A DNA stretch of 64,000 nucleotides, from the NCBI RefSeq assembly GCF_014349105.1, contig NZ_JACSJI010000017.1:1-64000 (forward strand), given 5' to 3'. The stretch's first letter is position 1. Every line of letters begins with the position of its first letter. Source of the stretch: Caulobacter sp. 17J80-11 (GTDB lineage: Bacteria; Pseudomonadota; Alphaproteobacteria; Caulobacterales; Caulobacteraceae). The notes under the pieces are model-generated. The model was not told the DNA's origin, did no database searches, and saw only the letters and a list, made by a program, of their open reading frames with translations. Positions 58,766 through 64,000 of the stretch are shown here, piece by piece. The translations under genes were made by a program, and so were the position numbers.

Positions 58766-59401
58766 TCACTCGACCCGCGCCGGATAGCGCCAGCCGAACT
58801 GATCGCGCGCGGCGGCGTCGAGCTGGGCCGCCGCCAGCTTCCAGTTGGCCAGCTTGTCGAACCAGCCTTCCAGGAAGGTTTTCCGATCCTGCTTGTAGTC
58901 CAGGTAGTAGGCGTGCTCCCACACGTCGCACAGCAACAGCGGCGTCTTGCCCGGCCGCAGCAGGATGCTGTCGGCGTCGTGGGTGGACAGCACCTCCAGG
59001 CGTCCGGCGTGCATCGCCAGCCACACCCAGCCCGAGGCGAAGTGGTTCACGCCTTCGGTGACGAAGCGCTCGCGCAGGCCGGCCATGCCGCCGCAGTCGC
59101 GCTCGATAGCCTCGGCCAGGGCGCCGGTCGGCGCGACCGGGTTCGGCGTCATCGAATCCCAGAAGAACCCGTGGTTCCACGCCTGGGCGGCGTTGTTGAA
59201 CAGCTTGGTCTCGCCCTCGTCGTGGGCCTTGACCACCACTTCTTCCAGGGTGGTCTGGTTCCAACCCTTCTGCTGCAGAAGCTGGTTCATCACCTCCACG
59301 TACTTGGCGTGATGCTTGCCGTGGTGGGTGCGCAGGGTGTCGGCCGACATGGTCGGCTCAAGCGCTTCGTGCGGATAGGGGAGATCGGGGAGGACGAACA
59401 C
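58766..59401 (-). CDS. Superoxide dismutase (Fe/Mn)
   Basis: A 211-residue iron/manganese superoxide dismutase: metal ligands in LRTHHGKHHAKYV (His26), AWNHGFFWDSM (His77) and DVWEHAYYLDYK (Asp and His). It turns superoxide into peroxide. Starts with a GTG with GGAG upstream. The spacing to the gene upstream (29 bases) suggests it is the last gene of an operon with the ElaB-like and membrane protein genes, read from the EcfG promoter at 60.19 kb. Confidence 0.95.
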   Translation of the reverse strand: MFVLPDLPYPHEALEPTMSADTLRTHHGKHHAKYVEVMNQLLQQKGWNQTTLEEVVVKAHDEGETKLFNNAAQAWNHGFFWDSMTPNPVAPTGALAEAIERDCGGMAGLRERFVTEGVNHFASGWVWLAMHAGRLEVLSTHDADSILLRPGKTPLLLCDVWEHAYYLDYKQDRKTFLEGWFDKLANWKLAAAQLDAAARDQFGWRYPARVE

Positions 59402-59430
59402 AGGCTGCTCCGTAGGCCGCTAGCAGGAAC

Positions 59431-59838
59431 TTAGTGGCGTCGGTCCTTCCCCCCGCCCGTGAGGATCGTCGCCACCAGGGTGGTCAAAGCAGGGTTGCGG
59501 ATGAAGATCCAGCCCGCCGCGACCGCCGCGGCGGTGGCCATGATCGGCCGCTCGCGGACCAGGTCGGCGGCGCGGTCCATCAGGCCTTCCATGGCGGGGT
59601 TGGGGGCCGCGTGCTCGGACTCGCGCCGGCCGGAATGGCTTCGGCGGTACAGCACGATCGGGAACACCCAGGCGACCAGGGCGGCGACGATCGCCACCAC
59701 GGCGGCCGCGCCGGCCGGCCCGATGAAGTCGCGCACCAGGGCGTAGAGCGCGAAGCCGGCGGCGACCACCGACACGGCGGCGGCCGCGGCGAGAGCCGCC
59801 GCGGCCGCGAGCTTCTGGAAAAGCCGTCGCGCGATCAA
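59431..59838 (-). CDS. Hypothetical membrane protein (holin-like size)
   Basis: A 135-residue protein with three hydrophobic segments (ALAAAAAVSVVAAGFALYAL; AAAVVAIVAALVAWVFPIVL; PIMATAAAVAAGWIFI) and a basic end. Similar small proteins (phage-holin family, DUF1469-like) often follow ElaB-like genes; this match is tentative. Start is a TTG overlapping the stop of the upstream gene (TTGA). Confidence 0.7.
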   Translation of the reverse strand: MIARRLFQKLAAAAALAAAAAVSVVAAGFALYALVRDFIGPAGAAAVVAIVAALVAWVFPIVLYRRSHSGRRESEHAAPNPAMEGLMDRAADLVRERPIMATAAAVAAGWIFIRNPALTTLVATILTGGGKDRRH

Positions 59839-60104
59839 CGTCGACGACCGCCGGCCATGAGCAGGCCGATCAGAACGCCGGCCCCCACTGCGGTCAGGGT
59901 CGCGGCGATCGGCCGTTCCTTGACCCGCTCGACCAGGTAGGTCTGGGCCTCGTCGAGACGGATGCGGCCGTCGTCGTAGTATTGCTGGGCCCGGGCGCGC
60001 AGATCGTCGGCGCTGTCGCGCACGCGGCGCTCGGTGCGTTCGGCGAAGTCGCGCAGGCGGGTGTCCTCGCCGTTGCGGGCGGCGGTGGGATCGTCGGCGG
60101 CCAT
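59835..60104 (-). CDS. ElaB/YqjD/DUF883-like membrane-anchored protein
   Basis: An 89-residue protein: a charged helical part (RDFAERTERRVRDSADDLRA; YYDDGRIRLDEAQTYL), VKERPIAATLTAVGAGVLIG as a C-terminal membrane helix, and an Arg-rich end (GGRRR). This is the DUF883 (ElaB/YqjD) pattern, a family of ribosome-linked, stress-induced inner membrane proteins. AGGAGG precedes the ATG. First gene of the operon after the EcfG promoter. Confidence 0.86.
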   Translation of the reverse strand: MAADDPTAARNGEDTRLRDFAERTERRVRDSADDLRARAQQYYDDGRIRLDEAQTYLVERVKERPIAATLTAVGAGVLIGLLMAGGRRR

Positions 60105-60168
60105 GCTCTACCTCCTGAAAAGGACTGGGTTACGGGCCCCGGACCGGTCGGCCCCGGGGCCGGGGATC

Positions 60169-60193
60169 AACGTCAAGGCCGCGCTCGGGTTCC
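60169..60193 (-). promoter_or_regulatory. Sigma-EcfG promoter of the ElaB-like / sod operon
   Basis: Minus strand: GGAAC (60193-60189), 16 bases, CGTT (60172-60169), 65 bases before the first ATG. Confidence 0.82.
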
Positions 60194-60207
60194 TGCCGCG
60201 CTCGGCA

Positions 60208-60234
60208 GGCCGGCCGCGCGTGACGCGGCCGGCC
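60208..60234 (-). terminator. Hairpin after the DUF4142 gene
   Basis: GGCCGGCCGCG (60208-60218) and its complement (60224-60234), 12 bases after the DUF4142 stop. There is no T run, so its ability to end transcription is uncertain. Confidence 0.5.
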
Positions 60235-60246
60235 CGACCTTCAGCC

Positions 60247-60873
60247 TCACTTCTTGGCGGGCGCGGGGGCGGCCGCGGGCGCCGCCATGGCCTTGTTCAC
60301 CGCCTCCAGGTGGGCGCGCAGCGTCGGCAGGGCGCCGGCGGCCACGGCCTTGATGTCGGCGTTGTCGCCGTTGTCGGCGAAGGCCTGGAAGGCGGCGATG
60401 GCCTTCTCGTGCGCGTCACGCTGCATTTCCAGGTACTTGGCGTCGAAGTCGGCGGCCGGGGTCGCCTTCAGGTCCGCCACCTTGGCGGCCATGTCGCCTT
60501 CCAGAGCGGTCGGCATGGTCACGGTCAGGCCCGCCTTCTTCACCGCCGCCTGCATCTCGGCGCCCAGCTTGGTGTGGTCGGCGATGATCTTCTTGGCCAA
60601 GTCCTTGACCGCCGCGGACTGGCCCATCTTCTCGGCGACCTTGCTGGACTCGATCTCGAACAGGTTGGCGGCGGCCGCCATCGGCACGAACTCGGCCGCG
60701 GTGGTCGGGGTCGCCGCCACGGCCGGCGCCGGGGCGGCGGGGGCCACCGGCTCGGTGGCCGCGGGCGTGGCCGGCTCGGCGGGAGGCGTCGCCTCCTCCT
60801 TGCGACCGCAAGCGGCGGCGGCGAGCAAGGTCAGGGCGATCGCGCCGCTCAGCGCGAAGGGGTTGCGGATCAT
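60247..60873 (-). CDS. DUF4142 lipoprotein
   Basis: A 208-residue lipoprotein (lipobox A-A-A-C at 19-22) with an Ala/Pro linker followed by the DUF4142 ferritin-like helical domain: AAAANLFEIESSKVAEKMGQ, KIIADHTKLGAEM and YLEMQRDAHEKAIAAFQAFA. DUF4142 proteins are periplasmic and common in EcfG regulons. A weaker EcfG promoter lies upstream. Confidence 0.9.
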   Translation of the reverse strand: MIRNPFALSGAIALTLLAAAACGRKEEATPPAEPATPAATEPVAPAAPAPAVAATPTTAAEFVPMAAAANLFEIESSKVAEKMGQSAAVKDLAKKIIADHTKLGAEMQAAVKKAGLTVTMPTALEGDMAAKVADLKATPAADFDAKYLEMQRDAHEKAIAAFQAFADNGDNADIKAVAAGALPTLRAHLEAVNKAMAAPAAAPAPAKK

Positions 60874-60917
60874 GGCGGGCTCCTAAGCGAAACCCCGGGG
60901 CGGGGGTCGGGCCGAAA

Positions 60918-60943
60918 AACTCACGCGTCTGTGACCCGGTTCC
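60918..60943 (-). promoter_or_regulatory. Possible sigma-EcfG promoter of the DUF4142 gene
   Basis: Minus strand: GGAAC (60943-60939), 17 bases, AGTT (60921-60918). The first base of the -10 element differs from CGTT; position is 45 bases from the ATG. Confidence 0.5.
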
Positions 60944-60978
60944 GAGCTCAAGACTGGCCCCAGCGTCGCGGCGGGCCT

Positions 60979-61689
60979 ATGAACGCCGCCATGACCGAGA
61001 CCTCGTCCGACTTCGTCTTCTCGCCCGCGCCCCAGCCGTCGGTGCCCGTCGCCGGAACCTCGGCGCGTTTCCCGGTGCGACGCATCCTGTGCGTCGGGCG
61101 CAACTACGCCGCCCACGCGCGCGAAATGGGGGCCGACCCCACGCGCGAGGCGCCGTTCTTCTTCGCCAAGCCCGGCGACGCGGTGGCCCCGGGCGGCGGC
61201 AACGTCCCCTACCCGTCGGCGACCTCGGACCTGCACCACGAGGTCGAGCTGGTGGTGGCGATCGGCGGCGCGGGCCGGGACCTGACGCCGGAACAGGCCG
61301 GCAAGCTGGTGTTCGGCTGGGCGGTCGGCGTCGACCTGACCCGCCGCGACCTGCAGGCCGAAGCCAAGAAAGCGGCCCGGCCGTGGGACTCGGCCAAGGG
61401 CTTCGACGCCTCCGCCCCGATCTCGGAGATCATCCCGGCCGAGGCCCTGCCGAACCCGACCGGACGCATCCGCCTGTCGATCGACGGCCAGGCCCGCCAG
61501 GACGCCGAGCTCGGCGACATGATCTGGGACCCGTACGAGGTGATCGCCGAAGCGTCCAAGCTGTGGCAGCTCGCCCCCGGCGACCTGATCTTCACCGGCA
61601 CGCCCGAGGGCGTCGGCGCCATCGGCCGTGGCGAGCAGGCGGTGGCGGAAATCGACGGCGTGGGGCGGCTGGTCTTCCGGATGGTCTGA
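60979..61689 (+). CDS. Fumarylacetoacetate hydrolase family protein
   Basis: A 236-residue FAH-family enzyme: ILCVGRNYAAHAREMG, FFFAKPGDAV, LHHEVELVVAIG (metal ligands), WDSAKGFDASAP and IFTGTPEGVGAI. It is of the short form related to acylpyruvate or maleylpyruvate hydrolases. Next to a maleylacetoacetate isomerase-type gene, so it probably cuts fumarylpyruvate or fumarylacetoacetate in an aromatic degradation route. A second ATG four codons later is possible. Confidence 0.92.
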   Translation: MNAAMTETSSDFVFSPAPQPSVPVAGTSARFPVRRILCVGRNYAAHAREMGADPTREAPFFFAKPGDAVAPGGGNVPYPSATSDLHHEVELVVAIGGAGRDLTPEQAGKLVFGWAVGVDLTRRDLQAEAKKAARPWDSAKGFDASAPISEIIPAEALPNPTGRIRLSIDGQARQDAELGDMIWDPYEVIAEASKLWQLAPGDLIFTGTPEGVGAIGRGEQAVAEIDGVGRLVFRMV

Positions 61690-61691
61690 CC

Positions 61692-62330
61692 ATGACCCCG
61701 GTGCTGCACAATTACTGGCGCTCGGGCACGTCCTACCGGACCCGCATCGCCCTGAACCTGAAGGGCGTGGCCTACGAGCAGGTCGGCGTGGACCTGCGCG
61801 CGGGCGCCCAGAAGAGCGACACCTACCTCGCGCTCAATCCGCAGGGCCTGGTGCCGGCCCTGGAGGCGGACGGCCACGTCTTCACCCAGAGCCCGGCCAT
61901 CCTGGAGTGGATCGAGGAGCGCTGGCCGGCGCCCGCCCTGTTGCCCAAGGACCCGGTCGGCCGGGCCGACGTGCGGGCCATGGCGGCGATCGTCGCCTGC
62001 GACATCCACCCGCTGAACAACCTGCGGGTACTGAAGTCGATCAAGCACGACCTCGGCGCCGACGAGGCCCAGACCAAGGCCTGGACCGCGCGCTGGATCG
62101 AGGCCGGCTTCACCGCCCTGGAAGCCCTGATCGCGCGGCGCGGCGCCGGGTGGTCGTTCGGCGACAGCCCGACGCTGGCCGACTGCTGCCTGATCCCCCA
62201 GGTCTATTCGGCCCGGCGCTTCGAGGTCGACCTGACCCCCTTCCCGCATATTCTGGCGGTCGACGCGCGCGCCGCCGAACACGCGGCCTTCCAGGCCGCG
62301 CACCCTGACCGTCAACCGGACGCGGACTGA
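61692..62330 (+). CDS. maiA: Maleylacetoacetate/maleylpyruvate isomerase (zeta GST)
   Basis: A 212-residue zeta-class glutathione transferase: NYWRSGTSYRTRIALNLKG (active-site SS/ST-x motif), NPQGLVPALE, SPAILEWIEERWP and a C-terminal DLTPFPHI. It isomerises maleyl to fumaryl compounds with glutathione. Starts 2 bases after the hydrolase gene and overlaps the next gene (TGATG), so all three are one transcript. Confidence 0.93.
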   Translation: MTPVLHNYWRSGTSYRTRIALNLKGVAYEQVGVDLRAGAQKSDTYLALNPQGLVPALEADGHVFTQSPAILEWIEERWPAPALLPKDPVGRADVRAMAAIVACDIHPLNNLRVLKSIKHDLGADEAQTKAWTARWIEAGFTALEALIARRGAGWSFGDSPTLADCCLIPQVYSARRFEVDLTPFPHILAVDARAAEHAAFQAAHPDRQPDAD

Positions 62331-62950
62331 TGCTCGAGAACTTGAAAGCCAACAACCAGGCCTGGGCCCGCGCCAAGAAGCAGGTCGATCCCGGTTTCTT
62401 CAGCCGCCTGGTGAACCAGCAGAGCCCCGAGTACCTGTGGATCGGCTGCGCCGACAGCCGGGTGCCGGCCAACGAGATCGTCGGTCTCGACCCAGGCGAG
62501 ATGTTCGTCCACCGCAACGTGGCCAACCTGACCCCGCCGTCCGACGCCAACTACCTGTCGGTGCTGCAGTACGCGGTCGAGGTGCTGAAGGTGAAGCACG
62601 TGCTGGTGGTCGGCCACTACGGCTGCGGCGGCGTGCGCGCGGCCGTGGAGAACACCAGCCACGGCCTGATCGACCACTGGCTGTCGCCGATCCGCGACCT
62701 GGCCCACGAGAAGCGCCACGAGCTGGGCGTGATCGGCGACGAGCAGGCGCGCCTGGACCGGCTATGCGAGCTGAACGTGATCCGCGGCGTGCGCAACGTC
62801 GCCTCCAACCCGTTCATCACCTCCGCCTGGGACCGCGGCGACGACATCGCCGTGCACGGCTGGGTCTATTCGCTGGCCAACGGCCTGGTGTCGGACCTCA
62901 ACGTCAGCGTCCGTTCGCGCGACGAGTTCGCCGAGCTGTTCCTGGACTGA
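62330..62950 (+). CDS. can: Beta-carbonic anhydrase
   Basis: A 206-residue beta-class carbonic anhydrase with the zinc site Cys40, His96, Cys99 (WIGCADSRVPANE; VVGHYGCGG) and the Asp42-Arg44 pair. It interconverts CO2 and bicarbonate. Linked in translation to maiA, an unusual partner, most likely only by position. Confidence 0.95.
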   Translation: MLENLKANNQAWARAKKQVDPGFFSRLVNQQSPEYLWIGCADSRVPANEIVGLDPGEMFVHRNVANLTPPSDANYLSVLQYAVEVLKVKHVLVVGHYGCGGVRAAVENTSHGLIDHWLSPIRDLAHEKRHELGVIGDEQARLDRLCELNVIRGVRNVASNPFITSAWDRGDDIAVHGWVYSLANGLVSDLNVSVRSRDEFAELFLD

Positions 62951-63014
62951 CGGGAACCGAACCGGCCTCCGCGGCGGTCTAAGCTGACGCCGACCCGCCG
63001 AAGGAGAGCCCGCG

Positions 63015-63542
63015 ATGATGACGGCCACGCCCCAGAAGGAACACGAGTGGCTGCAGCAGCTCGTGGGCGAATGGACCTTCGAGGCCGAGGCCCGGGCGGG
63101 TCCCGACAAGCCGGCCGAGACGGCGAAGGGGCGGGAGTCCGTCCGTTCGCTGGGCGGGCTCTGGATCGTCGCCGAGGGCTACGGCGACATGCCCGGCGGC
63201 GGGACCGGCGAAAACGTCATGACGCTGGGCTTCGAGCCGACCCGCGGTCGGTTCGTCGGCGCCTGGGTCGGCTCGATGATGACCTGGATGTGGGTCTACG
63301 ACGGGCGCCTGGACGCGAGCGGCAAGGTGCTGACCCTGGACAGCGAGGGCCCCGCCTTCTCGGGCGAGGGCACGGCGAAATACCAGGACGTGATCGAGAT
63401 CGTCGATCCGGACACCCGCCTGCTGCGCTCGCGCACCCTGGGCGAGGACGGCCAGTGGCGCGAGTTCATGGTGGCCCGCTACAGCCGCCGGAAGGACGAG
63501 CTGGCCCCGGCCGACCTGGTCGCCCCGGACCGGAAGCGATAA
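63015..63542 (+). CDS. DUF1579 family protein
   Basis: A 175-residue protein of the DUF1579 lipocalin-like type: WLQQLVGEWTFEAEA, SVRSLGGLWIVAEGYG, MTLGFEPTRGRFVGAWVG and a repeat of beta strands to the C-terminus. Cytosolic; function not known. AAGGAGAG precedes the ATG. Confidence 0.85.
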   Translation: MMTATPQKEHEWLQQLVGEWTFEAEARAGPDKPAETAKGRESVRSLGGLWIVAEGYGDMPGGGTGENVMTLGFEPTRGRFVGAWVGSMMTWMWVYDGRLDASGKVLTLDSEGPAFSGEGTAKYQDVIEIVDPDTRLLRSRTLGEDGQWREFMVARYSRRKDELAPADLVAPDRKR

Positions 63543-63548
63543 CGCCCG

Positions 63549-64000
63549 TCAGGGCTCCCACCACAGTCGCAGCAGGTTGCCCAGCGCCTTGTCGAGCAGC
63601 AGGCGCCCCTCGTCGTCGGGCAGGGTGGCGCGCACCCGGTGCAGGTCGAACAGGATCTCGCGCTGGTCGGCGCGGCCGACCCGGCTCTGGATCCAGCCGA
63701 CCGCCGCCAGCCGCTCGCCGCAGGTGACCGGGGTGACCCGGTGCAGCTGGCCGGTGGGATAGAGCACCGCGCTGCCGGCGGGCGGGCGCACCTCGCGCTC
63801 GCCGTCCAGGCCGCTGAGCAGCAGCGCCCCGCCCTCGTAGGTGTCGGGATCCGACAGGAACAGGGTGAAGGACATGTCGCTGCGCATGCGCTCGCCGGCG
63901 TCCGAGCCCATCACTGCGTCGTCGGTGTGCAGGCCGTACTGCTGGCCGGGCTCGTAGCGGGAGAACAGCAGCCGCGACCAGCGGGCCGGACGGGCGTAGG
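63549..64000 (-). CDS. Fe(II)/2-oxoglutarate dioxygenase, PKHD type (partial)
   Basis: The C-terminal 150 residues of a PiuC/PKHD-type dioxygenase; the 5' end is beyond the window. Visible are SRYEPGQQYGLHTDDAVMGS with the Fe ligands His and Asp, LFLSDPDTYEGGALLL, GSAVLYPTGQLHRVTPVT with the second His, and an Arg for 2-oxoglutarate further on. PiuC-type genes are usually near TonB receptors for iron uptake. The frame is open from 64000. Confidence 0.88.
   Translation of the reverse strand, partial: YARPARWSRLLFSRYEPGQQYGLHTDDAVMGSDAGERMRSDMSFTLFLSDPDTYEGGALLLSGLDGEREVRPPAGSAVLYPTGQLHRVTPVTCGERLAAVGWIQSRVGRADQREILFDLHRVRATLPDDEGRLLLDKALGNLLRLWWEP

Overview
The window is a 64 kb, very GC-rich stretch of an alphaproteobacterial chromosome, almost certainly from the family Caulobacteraceae (Caulobacter, Phenylobacterium or a close relative). 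The evidence is the gene content: ubiE-ubiB, dapF-mtaB-ftsY-yciB, the PhyR-NepR-EcfG general stress system with a HisKA_2 kinase, pbpC with an alpha-2-macroglobulin, and many exported peptidases plus a TonB receptor. The genus is inference. No rRNA, phage, IS element or CRISPR array is visible; one tRNA gene is present.

Layout. 1-233: the tail of an Arg/Gly-rich protein and tRNA-Thr(CGT). 234-3900: a small, visibly less GC-rich island beside the tRNA, holding an unknown protein, an ASCH-domain protein and a GNAT-PIN-GNAT-like-ASCH-like fusion. 3.9-18 kb: envelope and exported functions (M20 peptidase, two lipoproteins, PLP decarboxylase, D,D-carboxypeptidase with SPOR domain, PL10-like pectate lyase, DmpA-like aminopeptidase, TonB receptor and esterase), then a DUF1971 / truncated haemoglobin pair and a SYLF protein. 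18-32 kb: ubiquinone synthesis, alanine dehydrogenase with its Lrp-type neighbour, a succinate-semialdehyde dehydrogenase, a MarR regulator, a NUDIX hydrolase, then yciB-ftsY-mtaB-(S9 peptidase)-dapF. 32-35 kb: a K+ channel and a prolyl oligopeptidase.

35.4-40.1 kb is the general stress response core: phyR, nepR, ecfG and the kinase. Around it lie five sigma-EcfG-type promoters (GGAAC, 16 or 17 bases, CGTT). One drives a strongly supported, unannotated small RNA of about 120 nt with an exposed run of eight C residues, resembling GsrN of Caulobacter. 40-55 kb: an MFS transporter with an unusual insert, pbpC and alpha-2-macroglobulin (with a GIY-YIG nuclease remnant between them), an FMN-dependent hydroxy-acid oxidase, an Lnt-like protein, a cupredoxin and ccmC-ccmD-ccmG. 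55.2-60.9 kb is a second stress cluster, with four more clear sigma-EcfG promoters and one weaker one in front of a glycine-zipper lipoprotein, a lipid kinase-phosphoesterase pair, a DUF1328 protein, an ElaB-like/membrane protein/superoxide dismutase operon and a DUF4142 lipoprotein. 61-64 kb: fumarylacetoacetate hydrolase, maleylacetoacetate isomerase, carbonic anhydrase, a DUF1579 protein and a partial Fe(II) dioxygenase.

The main result is that the stress sigma factor encoded at 37.5 kb can be linked by its promoter signature to a set of targets inside the same window, including a new small RNA. The second candidate for novelty is the modular acetyltransferase/nuclease/ASCH island at the tRNA.
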